Assembly (NCBI RefSeq): GCF_002878395.1
Contig: NC_061115.1
Location: 215,642,011-215,706,010, forward strand
From: Capsicum annuum
Taxonomy: Eukaryota > Streptophyta > Magnoliopsida > Solanales > Solanaceae
DNA: 64,000 nucleotides
Reading direction: 5' to 3'
Positions 1 to 12,143 of this stretch are shown here, one piece after another. The notes beneath the pieces were generated by a model. It was not told the origin of the DNA. It ran no database searches and worked only from the letters and a program-made list of their open reading frames with translations. Positions within the stretch are counted from its first letter, which is position 1; every line of letters starts with the position of its first letter. The translations under genes and the position numbers were made by a program.

Positions 1-660
1 AGTTTATATTTATAGATGTCAAAAACCTTTCCTCTAAGAAAGAGGTTAGTCAAATATGAAAAAAAAATTATATTTTTCTTTTAGAAAAAATAAAAATAAT
101 TATGTTACTTTTATTTTCCTTTATAGAAAAAGTAAAACTTAATTTTAGTAAAAAAATTAGAATAAAAATCATAACAAATTAAACGTAGTTTTATCACCAC
201 GTACAAGATAATTCCGATATCATAATTATAGAAAGAAAAACAAAGACCTATTATATGCTATTTTGTCTTATATTTTCAACGCTTCGCTTTGATTTTCAAA
301 TCGAGCTGAGTATTTTATATCTTAATTAAACGTAGCTTCATCACTACATAAAAGTTAATCCAAACATCATAACTATATAAAAGTTATTTTAACGCTCCTC
401 TTTAATTTTCAGATCGAACTAAATATTTCACACTACTATATTACTCTCTTTGTTCATAAATATTTGTTCAATTTATACAATTAATTGATAATTTTATTTG
501 CTTTATGTTAATTATTTGCTCATTATATTTTTTAAAATAAAATTTTTATTATATTCGAAAAATGATATTTATGGAGAAGTATTTATGGACGGAGACGAGA
601 GAGAAGTACTTAGCTTTAATTAAAAGCTTTAGCCCTTCTTCTTTTATCAACATTTTTCTC
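1..660. other. AT-rich upstream region of UPL5
   Basis: I see no coding sequence here. The stretch is AT-rich. A short Stowaway-like element lies near 442-600, and a pyrimidine-rich tract that looks like the start of a plant 5' leader begins at about 655. The phrase 'aaacgtag..tcac' with similar flanks occurs twice, near 180 and near 327, which suggests a small local duplication. Confidence 0.5.
442..600. mobile_element. Stowaway-like MITE upstream of UPL5
   Basis: The ends form an imperfect inverted repeat: CTCTCTTTGTTCATAAATA on the left and, reverse-complemented, CTCGTCTCCGTCCATAAATA on the right. A TA precedes the left end, as Stowaway insertions require. The interior is very AT-rich and about 155 bp long, normal for this class. 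The right boundary is uncertain by a few bases. The element ends roughly 60 bp before the leader of UPL5, so it may lie within that promoter. Confidence 0.45.
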
Positions 661-839
661 TTACAATCCCCTTTCTCTCTCTAAAAAAAACACAAACACT
701 TTCTCTCTCTTCATCTTCTTCTTCATCTTCGTATTGAGTTCATAATATAAACTTTATATATAAAGTTTTTTTTTTATATATTTTTGTTTATTTATTTAAT
801 TTTTTTTTGTGAATTTTTTTTGGTTGTAATTTTGGTGTT

Positions 840-920
840 ATGATTCTTCTTCTTCTTCTTCTTCCATGGACTTCACTGTACCATAAAACTCCTCCACCGT
901 CGGCGCCGTTTATTCAATGA
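840..920 (+). promoter_or_regulatory. upstream ORF overlapping the UPL5 start codon
   Basis: An ATG at 840 opens a 26-codon reading frame. It begins with Met-Ile and six CTT leucine codons, and its stop codon TGA (918-920) overlaps the UPL5 start (ATG 917-919) in an ATGA arrangement. The leader upstream is CT-rich and looks transcribed. Such an overlap would normally lower initiation at the main start or make it depend on re-initiation. The reading is direct; the effect on translation is inferred. Confidence 0.45.
866..886 (+). promoter_or_regulatory. second, six-codon upstream ORF in the UPL5 leader
   Basis: The second upstream ATG sits in the context CCATGG, close to the plant consensus and better than the main start context (TCAATGAC). 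It encodes six residues and stops at TAA before the main start. It is in a different frame from the longer upstream ORF. Confidence 0.4.
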
Positions 921-3900
921 CGTCATACTCCACCGCCGTTAACAAACGGAAGTTCGATGATTACGCTGTTAACGGTGACTTAGTTACCTCCGCCGCCGTC
1001 AGAATGCGAAAAGACCAATCTACCCTTCCTTCTTCCACCTCCACCGCTGCGCCACGTCATCATCACTCTGCGTCTCGGTTTCCGTGCCGGCGGGTTCAGT
1101 TCTTCATCCGATTACTATCAGGTAGCTCAGGGACCGGTAACGGAAATGGCAGTTTGGTAATTCAAGCGGATTCTACTGATACAGTGAAATCAATTCACAA
1201 AAAAGTTGAATGTATAACCGGAATACCGATTTCGGAGCAGCGATTAATCTATAAAGGGAAGCAATTACAGTGGGAACAAACGTTATCGCAATGCGACATT
1301 CAAAACGACGCCGGTTTACACCTCGTTGGACGTATGCGAAGCACTGGACATCCACAAGCATGGTCGTTGATAAACGATTTAGTATCAGAGATTTTCGACC
1401 ACTGTAAGAGCTGTAACCCTCGTCCTTCGTCTCGTATAAAGACTAGACTTAGTGAATTTTTATCTATGACGCCTCGCCATGATGAAACTCAAGCTTCGGG
1501 GCACTTACAGATTTTTCTGAGTTCGTGTGCTCCGGCGGCGTTAGTAATGCTTTATATGTCCGGGGAGAGGGTTAATAGAGATATAGCTGATGAATCGATT
1601 AGACAGTTTATTAATTCGAGTAAAACTGTTTTACCTAGGGTTATACATTTGCAATGTGTGCATATTGTGTTAGAATTTTGTAAATTGCTTAATAGTGCTG
1701 TTGGTGTTGATGACGCGTTGTATGGTTTATGTCGGAGTAGTTTAGGGGGGATAGTGGAGGGGAGTGGGATTGCGAGTTGGGAGAGGAGGAGTGGTGATAG
1801 TAAAGTTGTAATAGAATTGGAGGATGTTTTTCCGTTTGTTTGTGAGTTAGCAGGGAAGATATCGCGGGGTTTGGAAATGAGCGTGGGAGAGAATGCGATA
1901 ACGGGGCCGTCTTTGAGTGATGTGCGTGATTTTACTGCATTTATGCGTCCTGTTAGGAATTTGATTGGGGATTATGTAGAGAATTGCAGTCCAATCGCCT
2001 TCCCGTTGAAGGAGGAAGGGACGTTGCAGGAGGTAGGGACGAGTAGAATATTTGGGATGTGGTATTATAGACAGCAGATTAAATCTTTGCATGATATTTA
2101 CTTCGATTTGCTGGAGAAAGTAGAGTTTTGTTTGAAGAAAATGGAGGAAACTTTGGCGTTGAAGGAGAAAGGAGAAGGTGAGCCTTTTGCACTTGGATGG
2201 TCCCAGTATCTTGCGATTCTGAAGGAGATAAATGGTATATCGAAACTTTACAAGGGCTCAGAGGACGTGTTTTGGGATAAAATGAGGCAAAGGAGAGTTT
2301 CTTTGTGTTTTCTGATTGTGAGATTTGCTAAACGATCTGAGGATCATCAGTGGATTTTGGAGCACAAGGAAGTGACTAATTTTGAGGCGAGGAGGCATTT
2401 GGCCATGATGATGCTTCCAGAGGTGAAGGATGAGTATGAGGAGCTTCATGAAATGCTCATTGACCGTTCTCAGTTGCTATCAGAGTCTTTTGAGTACATT
2501 GCCCATGCAGATTCTGAGTCATTACGTGGTGGCTTGTTTATGGAGTTCAAGAATGAAGAAGCTACGGGGCCTGGCGTCTTGAGGGAGTGGTTTTTCTTGG
2601 TATGTCAAGCAATCTTCAACCCGCAAAATGCTCTGTTTGTTGCTTGTCCAAATGACCGGAGAAGGTTTTTTCCAAATCCAGGTGAGTTTTTTTGCCTTTA
2701 TTTTTTGTTCATTTGGCTTTTTTTTTCTATATAAACTTGCAGTCTTTACATTTTGTTAGTATTTGATTTCAAAGTTATACATGCGGAACATGAAACAAAA
2801 TTTGAAGCTTCATTGACGTGATCTGGTGGATATTGTGTTTGTATTTGACATCTTTGTACATAGCTCTAGTGTATAGAATGAATGAACTTGCATTCCAAGT
2901 GACAACCCCCCAAACAAAAGCAAATTAAAAAGTAGTTTCTATAGTGGTTTTGATTTGGTGTATTTATATAGCAAACCAGACCCCACTTTGTGGGAATACA
3001 CTGGGTTTGTTGTTGTTGTATTTATATAGCAAACCGACATAGTTGATATAATCCTTCTTATGTAAAAACTTTACTGTAAAGACTTGCTCTGTTTTTGAGA
3101 AAGAACACAATACTAAAGCTGTTTAGAGTGGGATTTGAACAGTGTACAGCCCTGTTCTTTAATGTCTGTTTCTTTGTTTTTATCCGTTTTGTAAGGCTTA
3201 CCATTTCTAAGTGTTATTTGAAGTCATCACTTCTTGGCTTAAAGTGCTGAAGCAATTTGAAGCGAGGGGTTACCGTTTCACAAGTTAAGCCATGTGTTTT
3301 AGATTAAAGTAAGACTTCACACAATGATCTGTGAGTCTATGCTAATGAAAATCAGTTGTCTTTGAATCTCAACTTCGACGAGTTGGCTTGTCATCAATAT
3401 TTGCTCTTGTACCTTTGTACTTTCTTTAAAAAAAATCGTGAAATCTCCAATGACTAGTGGCGTATGGTTCAAAACTCGATGGATGATGGGCCCACCCCCT
3501 ACCATTTTCCATTCAAATACCAAGCTTTTATCTGCAGCAGGGTTCGAACCCATAACACGTGCATGAATCAAACATCACTGATTGAGCTCTTACCGCTAGA
3601 CTTAACCCCTGAGGGCTACCAGTTTTACATTTTTGTCATCCTTGTCATCTAATCGTATCCTTAAGCCTATATAGGTGAAGCTCATCATCCAGGTTGGCGA
3701 TAGGTGGCAACGAGAAGATGTTTGCCTTAAACTTTTGTGATACTTGAGAGTTCCTTCTCTACCTCTAATTAAAAATGTTGTTGGTTTGTTGGTTGGTGTA
3801 GACAGTAAAAATTTGTCCAGTGGATCAGATTTATTGGCTTAAGGTACGTTAGCTATACTTAGACTCAATTGGTATGTGCTTTCCAGGGGATAATTTCCAT

Positions 3901-6900
3901 CCATCTGTAATCTCTTGTGGTTTTATGCCTGTTATTTTTATTCGCCTGCCTCTTCATCTGTATCAACTATGCATTTTCATCAAGTATGCATTTTTTAAAT
4001 GAAGTATTAATGGAGCAACTACCAGGTGTTGTTGCTCAGTAGTCAGTAGGAGTATTGGTTTTGTGTACAAGTTTTATTAATCACTTTATGGATTGAACCA
4101 GTCTCTTTGGGTATGGTTTTGTATGTTTAGCACAATTATTCAAAAGTTTAACAGAGACTCTTCATTTCTTTGGTCTATTGGTACTTTTCTTGACATATGT
4201 GTATTTTGGTAATTTATATTGATGTAATAGTTATGCCATGCAATAGTATTAATCAAGAGGTCACTTTTAATTTGAAACATCTCTATAAGCACTTTCAATC
4301 TAAGAACCTAGGGAGATCGTATGGTTCTTTAGACGTTAAGATATTCAATTTCCAATTTGAGTTGCACATTATTATTTCACTGTGAAAGTATACTTTTGAC
4401 ATTACTGAGGCGATGAGGATCACAATTTGTTGGCTTAAACCATCAAGGGAAGGAAGATACGAAATTGTTACTCTAAAGTACAGATTGGTTGGTATGGTTT
4501 CAGATCGTAACCCTTTTTAGTTTCTTATCTGCTTTAGCCTATTTTCCGTATAATGTATAAGAGCTTTTGAGAACCCATTCTTCCTTGCATGCTCATCCCT
4601 TTTAGATCCACCGGTGCTCATCCATTCCATTGGGACATTGTGTTTTTGGTTAGAGATTTGGTGTCCTTGTTGAAAAAGAAACAAAATTTGGTGAAAAATA
4701 AACAATTTAGGTTACTTATATGGATCAAACAGTGAACTAGTTAAATAAAACTTTTGTGATAATCAAGTTGCACTTTTTATTGCATCAAAATTGCCTTCCA
4801 TAGAAGGACCAAAATTTGTAAAATTTTGACTTTTTTTTGTTGGAGAAGAGATACACCAAGACAGTCATTAAAATTTGTAAAATCAAATGATTATCCTGTA
4901 AACATGTTCAACAAGTCTTTTGCCGGTCCATAAATTAGTTATATATGTAAATAGTTGGCTAGGTGTCTTAATGCAGGATCTTTAATCCTTGTTTATTCTG
5001 TTTCTTTTTTCTTTTGTTTAAGCAATTTTGACCTACATTAGGTTTGAATTATCTTTAACAATTGCTGATAAGTGATAACTAGTGCATCTTTTTCCAAATA
5101 TTTGAAGGTGGGATCAGGTAATAAGGATAGGGCTTTTCCTGCTTGTCCAGTAACTAAAAGATTCCAGTATTTAATGTATAGCTCATAATTGTTTTCATTT
5201 AAACTTGAGGAGATTCAGCTATTCTGACGTCAAATCAATCATTTGCATCAGTCCAAATTCTATTAGTGCTAGGTATGCTAACATATAACAATAACATACC
5301 CTGTGTAATCCCACAATTGGGATCTAGGGAGGGTGGTGTGTACACAACCTTACTCCTACCTGTGAAGGTAGAGAAACTGTTTCCTATAGACCCTCGGCTC
5401 AAGTGACGCATATCAAAAATCAAGTATGTAGAGAAAATACAATAGTAAAGAAGCCATACAACAATGTAAAAGAGAATAGCAGCAACAATAAATATGATAG
5501 CAAAACTAAGGAAACAACAAGAGTACTAACATTGAAGAATAAGCTAGTAGGAGGTATGCTAACATGCAATATCTCAATGTTATTTTGTTTCTTGATTTAA
5601 ATACTCTTCTTGGCCTCTTTGCTCATTTGCTTCTGAAGTCCCCATCTGGTTGTCTTCTGCATAAATGCTGGGAAACAGTTGTATAGAGTTCAACACTCTG
5701 GCTGATGGATGCCCGCGCTGATCTTTACCCAGCTAACTTTGTCAGACGTAGTTAGAAATTAATGATCCACTTTTCTTTGTATTGCACTACAGACGAGTAC
5801 TTCCAAGTTCCAAGTAATAGCATCATTTTCTTGTCTCTCTGATATATGTGGTTAGAAAAGCTGCCAGTTTTATTCATCACCAGTGTTTCCATTTATTTGG
5901 ATGAACTTGCAGTGCCTATGTTCCATTGTTATCAAAGCGCAAAATGCTCGAAGTTCTGTTGAGGTTTTAAAGTGCAATAATTATAAGCACGAATGACAAA
6001 TATTTTTGGAACAAATTTTATATTTTGCAAGACACTAATGCTACTCTTACTATTGGGACCTTATCGACATTGTACATACTCTTATTGCAGCATCTAAGGT
6101 GGACCCATTGCACCTTGAGTATTTTAGCTTCTCTGGCAGGGTAATTGCTTTGGCCTTGATGCATAAAATACAAGTTGGTGTCGTCTTTGATCGCGTGTTC
6201 TTCTTACAATTGTCGGGCAAGAGTATTTCATTAGATGACATAAGGGATGCAGATCCATTTTTGTACAGCAGCTGCAAGCAGATATTGGAAATGGATCCGG
6301 AGATGGTGGATCAAGATACTCTTGGTTTGACATTTGTTCGTGAAGTTGAAGAGTTAGGATCCAGGAAGGTTGTCGAGCTTTGCCCTAATGGGAAATGTAC
6401 CATGGTGAATAGTAAAAATAGGGAGCAGTATGTTGAGCTTCTTATTCAACATCGATTTGTCATATCCATTGCTGAGCAAGTAGCTCATTTTGCTCAAGGT
6501 TTTGCTGACATTATAACTACCTTAAGGCTCCAGAAATCCTTTTTCCAGAGCTTAGATCATGAAGATCTGGACTCGATGCTCCACGGGAGTGAAACTGCTG
6601 TTTCTGTGGAGGACTGGAAAGCACATACGGATTATAATGGGTATAAAGAAAGCGATCCTCAAATATCTTGGTTTTGGAAGGTATGTTCTGTTTCTTGTCT
6701 TCTAGTTCGTACATTTGATTTATTTGGAGACTTCATTTCCTTTGTTTCATGTTTGTCTTTGCTCTGTTAATATTCTGTACTGAAGCTTAATTCTTTTCAA
6801 AGGTATTGCTCCAGCAAAACATATATTTTCTTCTTTCTTTTCTCCTTTTTTGTTTTTTTAAAAAAGGGGGTGTTGGGAGGTGTGAATAGTAGATGATTTT

Positions 6901-9900
6901 TTCCCCGGGAGATTCTGAATCAAATGGACATTGTTAAAGTAGAAACAGTAAGGAAGAGCCTGTTTCACTTCTATGCTGATTTATATCACTTTATAGGATT
7001 TTCTCTTGAAACTACACTCTTTTGTTCTTACTCTCTGTAGTTTCTTAGCAAATACTCTTTTTTGGACATGTAATACATTTAATTTATTGTAATATTAGGG
7101 TAAGGTACTGGGACACCCTTGTCAGATCCACCAAGGCTAGGACATATGGGAAGAATCACCTAATGTTTTTGTCAGTGCTGGGTGTTGAACCTGAGAGGCT
7201 GAGACCTGATGGATCTCAACCCACTTCATTGACCACTAGGTCTCACCCTTGATTGCATTTTAATATGACATGTTAGATTAGGCATTTCCACTTATCTAGA
7301 AGATGGCACTTCCCTTAATTTCTTTTCTCTTTTAGTTTAAGGTCTGGATTTTTTGAAGTCAATATATAACTAAGCATTAGCTAAAGGTGCGCTTGAAAAG
7401 GAACAAGAAGTTTAGCTTTTGAAGTTAAACAATGTGGGTGAGAAAAAGACATGCATAAATAGTGAATAGTAGCTTACTTTAGAAGAGTGTTTTGGGTGTG
7501 AATTTCACATTTTGTGTAGTATCAATAGCTCTCAGATACTTTTGACTAGATAGCCAAGATCTTTTGCTCATACCTCTTGTGTGCGTGACATCACTAAATG
7601 CTTAGTGGGTTCCCTGTAGTCTTAAAAATAAGGATGAGAGGATATCCAATATACACAATAAAATATGATCTGACTTTTTAGCATTATGATATTCTCTATC
7701 TTGTCTATACTAGGATGATGAAAATGATACCCTTTGATTTGTCTTTGATGCTTGAATATGAGAAGGTAATAGAAAACAAACAGACAGTTCCATAAAAAAA
7801 TGTTCATTGATCTTAAGTATCAATTGACAGCAACAACAACAACAACAAACCCAGTATATTCCCACATAGTGGGGTCTGGGGAGGGTAAAATGTACGCAAT
7901 CCATACCACTACCCCGAAGAAGTAGAGAGGTCGTTTCCGATAGACCCCTGGCTCAGGACAAAATGACAGCAACTTTGGTTGAATTTCCTTTTCAGAAGAG
8001 CTTTTTTGATGAATTTCATTGAGTTATGTACTCTAGCCTATGATGCTTTTAACTGATAACTTTGGGTCTTGGCTATTCGTTTGGATTTTCAGTTTGCTAT
8101 AAAATAACCTATGCAAGGGAGTGCAAGAGACAGATTCTTTGCTCATTGCAACACTTAATTTTATGTTTTTGTCCCCCTTTTACCCCACGAGGAAGACTAA
8201 ATCCTATAACCTTCAATGGCCTGAAGTCAATGGAACGGTACCAGAAGATTTGTATAACCAGCCAGTCTAGTTTGGGATTAACAATCTTGGCTCACCACTC
8301 ATGTAGAGACCATAACTGATTGAAGGTGCCAGAGAAAGTTCTGGAGGTTCTTGTACTCCTTATTCTGTTTATTGATTTTTTAAGGGGAGGAGGAGAACTT
8401 GTTATTTTTTTTTTCTTTTTTGGTGGGTTTTGGGGGGGGGGTGTGAGAGAATGTTTTGAAGGCCTTTTTCTATGGCCTGAGGTGAATGGAATGGTTACAG
8501 AAGATTCATGTAGCCTGCCCAGGCTAGTTTGGGGTTAATAATCTTTTGAGATGATGTTTATTAGAAGAATTCTGCGGCTGAGGCGGATCCAAGTTTGAAG
8601 TTTATGGGTTGTTCCTCTAGTTAATGTGTAATAACAGCTGGGGTCGAGTCGTATATTTATGATATTCAATGGATTTCTTAATATATAAGATCTGGACAAA
8701 AGATTATGGATTCATGAGAACCCGCACATCATACCGCCATTGCTGTAGTGGGGAAACTTGTCGTGTGGATATTATCTTTTCTTCTTTTTTGGTGGGTTAG
8801 GAGGATGTCGGAAGTAGAAGATTTTGACCTTATATTTCTTCCCTTTTTGTTTGTTTTTATGGGTTTGGTTTTTTTTTGTGTGTGTGTGTGGGGAGAGAAG
8901 GGGGGGTTAGTATTAGCAGTAGTAGTAGAAAATCAGTTTACTATTCATGAATAGAATGATCAGTGTTAAAAGGAGTCTTCTTTGATTGCTCAATACTTGG
9001 ATAGAGAGAAGCAATTACTTTATAGAATTGGTTCATATTTTTGTTTTTTTAAATCTCTCCAGAGGTTCAGCACTGACCAAAATTAGAGGCTAATATTAAG
9101 CTGTGGGCCTGTTGACGCCCTTGGCTCACACCTTTATCACATTCTTAGGTGGAATAAGAATTAACAATGAAGAACTGACGGTTTCTGTGAAGAGCATTTT
9201 TTGCAGTCCAAAAGAACAAAATACTTTGGTTCTGGGTGTAGGAGTTTACCCGCAGAAGCAACTATAAAAAGTGCAAAATACTTTGGTTCTGGGTGTAGGA
9301 GTTTACCCGCAGAAGCAACTATAAAAAGTATTGTCCTGTTATGCTGTTTGGAGAAGTTTCCAATCTTGATTTTGATCATCTATAGTCATCATGGAGATAT
9401 TATTTCACTTCATCTGTCATTCTACATAACTTAGAAAGGATCTTTGTATCGAGAGCTACAAAGTTTTGTTTAATTAGATAACCAAACAAGTTGAACACAG
9501 TGCCAGATGATAAGTTATCTTTAATCTGTTCCGACAAATCTAAAGTTTGAGCATACATACTCATCATATAGAACCCACCCTCCTTTTGCATTTAGTAGTC
9601 TCTCGTCTTTGCATTTTACTTGGTTTAAATATGAGTTGGGCAATAAGCTACGAGAGGAACCACGGGGACATGCTCTTGGGGCTCGTATTATTTCAATTTT
9701 CTGTAGAAGACACAGGTGGAGAAAGCAAATAAACAAGGTATCTGCTGGTCACTAATATAAGTCACGGATTACCTAATCATTGCTAAGGTGGACTTGGGAA
9801 CTTGGTTGTTACGACTTCGAATACTATTAGGATGAACCTCGGTATATGAGACCTGATATTTTACAATTTTAAAGTGTGTTTTCTTTCATTCCTGTAGATT

Positions 9901-10161
9901 GTTGGGTGCATGTCAGCCGAGCAGAGGAAGGTTCTCCTCTTCTTTTGGACTTCAATAAAGTATCTTCCTGTAGAAGGTTTTGGTGGTTTGGCTTCTCGGC
10001 TTTACATCTACAAAACCAGAGAATCTTATGATCGTTTGCCTTCCTCACACACATGCTTCTTCCGCCTATGCTTTCCTCCTTACCCATCCATGGATGTCAT
10101 GCAAGATCGACTTCGCATTATCACCCAAGAGCATGTTGGTTGCAGCTTCGGTACATGGTGA
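917..10161 (+). CDS. UPL5: UPL5-like HECT E3 ubiquitin-protein ligase
   Basis: Three exons join in frame: 917-2681, 6091-6680 and 9898-10161, giving 2,619 nt and 872 aa, essentially the length of Arabidopsis UPL5. Both introns (3.4 and 3.2 kb) have GT-AG ends. Residues 61-140 form a ubiquitin-like domain. The C-terminal part, from about residue 540, is a HECT domain split over all three exons. The catalytic cysteine that takes ubiquitin as a thioester is C838 (TGC at 10054-10056) in the motif LPSSHTCF. The chain ends in GCSFGTW, a HECT-like tail. HECT ligases receive ubiquitin from an E2 and pass it to the substrate; Arabidopsis UPL5 is reported to target WRKY53 in leaf senescence. I see no stop or frameshift, so the gene looks functional. 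Both introns are loaded with retroposed fragments. The start is the first ATG of the long frame; two upstream ORFs precede it. Confidence 0.95.
2978..3017 (+). mobile_element. 40-bp TS-type retroposon tail with an 18-bp target-site duplication
   Basis: This is only the last 40 bp of a TS-type 3' end (ACCCCAC..GTGGGAATACACTGGG followed by TTG repeats). It is flanked by the perfect 18-bp direct repeat GTATTTATATAGCAAACC at 2960-2977 and 3018-3035. It is a severely 5'-truncated retroposition in UPL5 intron 1. Confidence 0.85.
3430..3640 (-). mobile_element. tRNA-derived SINE in UPL5 intron 1
   Basis: On the minus strand a pol III box A (TCTAGCGGTAAGAGC) and box B (GGGTTCGAACCC) are spaced as in a tRNA. 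A body of about 130 bp follows and ends in an A/T-rich tail near 3430. The two intact boxes make this a tRNA-headed SINE, not a TS tail. No target-site duplication was resolved. Confidence 0.7.
5285..5551 (-). mobile_element. TS-tailed retroposon with a 14-bp target-site duplication
   Basis: The perfect direct repeat AGGTATGCTAACAT flanks the element at 5271-5284 and 5552-5565. The 3' part, read on the minus strand, is the TS-type tail (CTCGG..CTATAGG, GGTAGGAGTAAGG, ATCCCAATTGTGGGATTACA, ending in TTG/TTATTG repeats). The 5' part is an A-rich body resembling the 3' untranslated region of the RTE-type LINEs elsewhere in this window. It has no coding capacity. Confidence 0.75.
7098..7252 (-). 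mobile_element. tRNA-derived SINE in UPL5 intron 2
   Basis: The minus strand carries a box A-like sequence (GACCTAGTGGTCAATGAAG) and a box B-like sequence (CAGGTTCAACACCC), then a body containing ACATTAGGTGATTCTTCCC. Fragments of the same family occur near 13131, 24683, 30310, 30560 and 63383. I could not assign target-site duplications. Confidence 0.6.
7835..7963 (-). mobile_element. 5'-truncated TS-type retroposon tail with a 10-bp TSD
   Basis: Flanked by the direct repeat TGACAGCAAC at 7825-7834 and 7964-7973. Between them, on the minus strand, is the TS tail from CCAGGGGTCTATCGG to ACCCCACTATGTGGGAATA and TTG repeats. It is 129 bp long and lies in UPL5 intron 2. Confidence 0.8.
8217..8546 (+). 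repeat. pair of diverged 72-bp direct repeats in UPL5 intron 2
   Basis: The segments 8217-8288 and 8475-8546 both read GGCCTGA.GT.AATGGAA.GGT.CAGAAGATT...TTTGGG.TTAA.AATCTT, offset by 258 bp. A further shared phrase, CTTTTTTGGTGGGTT, occurs near 8415 and 8785. They appear to be remnants of a local duplication. No function is evident. Confidence 0.6.
9217..9330 (+). repeat. 57-bp tandem duplication, 56/57 identical
   Basis: Unit 1 (9217-9273) and unit 2 (9274-9330) differ only at the last base. Each runs from CAAAATACTTTGGTTCTGGG to AGCAACTATAAAAAGT. The near identity implies a recent duplication. It is in UPL5 intron 2, 570 bp before the exon carrying the catalytic cysteine. Confidence 0.9.
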
Positions 10162-10759
10162 CGTCAACAATCATTTTGAACATGAATCAAACTGCACATA
10201 AGTTATGTTATCGGCTTGTACATATGTATAGGGTATGCTCCTATTTGGAACTTGACTTATGGTAAGGTGTTATATTAGTTGGTTTAAATGGTGGAAAGTT
10301 GTAGTTTATTCTCCCCCCCTAATTTAACTCTCATACAGGTATAATGTCTGTTAAAATAAAGCAAGTAAAGAAGGGTCAAGTTAACTTCTAATTCTATTTC
10401 TTCCTTTTCTGTTATTTCAACTCTGTGTGAGGGTATTGATATTGTAAATATTGCCCTGTGCTTTTTTAGTTAGTTAGCTATAATGTATTGTATTTGTTTG
10501 GCATATCACTCTGTATGGTTAAAATGATCAACTTCTCTTGATATGCCAGACGCCCCCATGTTCTGCGTCGACTTTCAGATGAACACTTTGTAGTTTATTT
10601 GTATATTATGTTGAGTTTAGCTGGAATGACATGATGAGTGTGGATTCTCATAGTTCATTTTAACTTGCTTGTGATTGAATATTAGTTATTGATGGTATAA
10701 TTTTTTGTTATTTTAGTTTGGGAGGGGTGTGTTTAACTATCTCGTTTTTGAAATTTATT
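10162..10759 (+). other. UPL5 3' flank
   Basis: I see no gene. This stretch probably includes the 3' untranslated region and polyadenylation site of UPL5. A-rich signals such as TAAAATAAAG near 10352 are candidates only. Confidence 0.35.
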
Positions 10760-11190
10760 ACAAACAACATAGTAAAGTGTATGCAGTCCATATCACCACA
10801 TATGAGGTAAAGAGGCTGTTTCTGATGGAAACTCAGCTTAAGACATATATGACAAACAAAAAATATAAAAGCACACAACAAAGTGAGAGCACACATTGTT
10901 AGATAATAAAGGAAATAAGACATCCTCAAGGTACTACTATAAAATATTTATTTAAAATCATAGATATCACTGAAACAGCACGAACCAAAAACACCACCAA
11001 GCGTAGATACAAGCTGTAACTTCTTCATATTCCAATATTTCTTCGGTCTACCTCTATTCCGCCTAATATCATTCATAATTGGTCTCTCACACTTTCGTAC
11101 AGAAGCATCCGTGCACCTCCTTATTACATGCTCGAACCATCGGAATTTCACTTCCTGCATCTTGTCCTCCACCGAAGTCACTCCCACCTT
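10760..11190 (-). mobile_element. RTE-type LINE 3' end
   Basis: Read on the minus strand, the right part (11187-10990) encodes a decayed C-terminus of an RTE-clade LINE protein: [19 protein letters not shown], then RGRPKKYW, both typical of plant RTE ORFs. The 3' untranslated part follows, then a TS-type tail to about 10760. Coding remnant, 3' region and TS tail are contiguous, so the tail belongs to the LINE itself here. Confidence 0.75.
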
Positions 11191-11680
11191 CTCTGAGCAT
11201 GATTAATGCGAATTTGCTCTGATAAATCAGCTAAGGAGAGCACGAGCGCTCTTTGCCAAAGGTTTTCTATTGATTAGCACCGGAAATTAATGTGGTATTT
11301 GAATTGACTTATTTTTAGGTGTTTTTGGTTTTTAAGCACCGTTTAATTTTTAGAGTTGTTCGGGCTAATCCAAACACACTATTCAAGTCTTTTGTTTAGA
11401 TATCACCATAATCATTACAAGGGCAAAGATACACAAAATAGGCAAAAAGAACCTTTTATTATTCAAAAGAAGAGATCATATCTCATATCATCTTCTCTCA
11501 AAACCACAAAGACCAAAGACCCAAGAATATGCATTAACAACATATTCCTACATTCTAGTGACAAATACTAAATAGTACTAGTAAATATATTAACCTTAAC
11601 TTATAATATGATTTACCCCCTCCCCCCCCAAACCAAACAAAACCACCCACCCCAAATTATTCACCAACCATTACATCATT

Positions 11681-11814
11681 TTACTCTTCAGCCTTTTCCA
11701 CTGGAACTTCTGCTGCAGCCACTGGTTCAACATTTGGTGCCTCTGTTTCCTCTACTGCCTCAGTCTTCACCTCAACCTTTTCATCTTCTGCTACTGCTGC
11801 TGCTGCTGGGGCAT
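11681..11814 (-). pseudogene. orphan last exon of the acidic-protein gene
   Basis: Minus-strand copy of exon 3 of the gene at 28948-27320. It starts after the same splice acceptor (CATCAG) and ends at the same TAA, preserving the peptide DAPAAAAVAEDEK..VEKAEE. Exons 1 and 2 are absent upstream; the sequence runs into an ankyrin/PGG copy instead. It therefore cannot make the protein alone, although its splice acceptor is intact. Confidence 0.8.
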
Positions 11815-12143
11815 CTGATGTAAAAATAAACGTAAAACACGTATTTATGAGTAAATATAAGTACGACTCGAGTAGCGTAATGCATTGTCCTGAAAAACTA
11901 TTTCAATAGTACGAAAATTACGTGATCCCTTCCTTTTTTATAATACGAGAGAGCGAAAGAGCGCTTACACACACTCTTATTTAAACCTTTTCGATTTCTC
12001 TTAGCTTTGGATCCAATTCTAGTTTCAGTTCTAATTCGCTCGATATGCTTCTTTTACTGAAGTAGGTAATGAGAGTGTTGAACTTGAACTTCAACGCAAT
12101 CACTTAGACATAGAGAATTGATCAACCAAACGTACCCATGGAT

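Noticed and set aside
1847..2449. Antisense open frames under UPL5 exon 1
   Set aside because: They are shadows of the strongly coding plus strand.
8320..8954. Short plus-strand frames in UPL5 intron 2
   Set aside because: They lie wholly within an intron and encode G/T-rich low-complexity peptides (FFFFFGGFWGGG), not genes.
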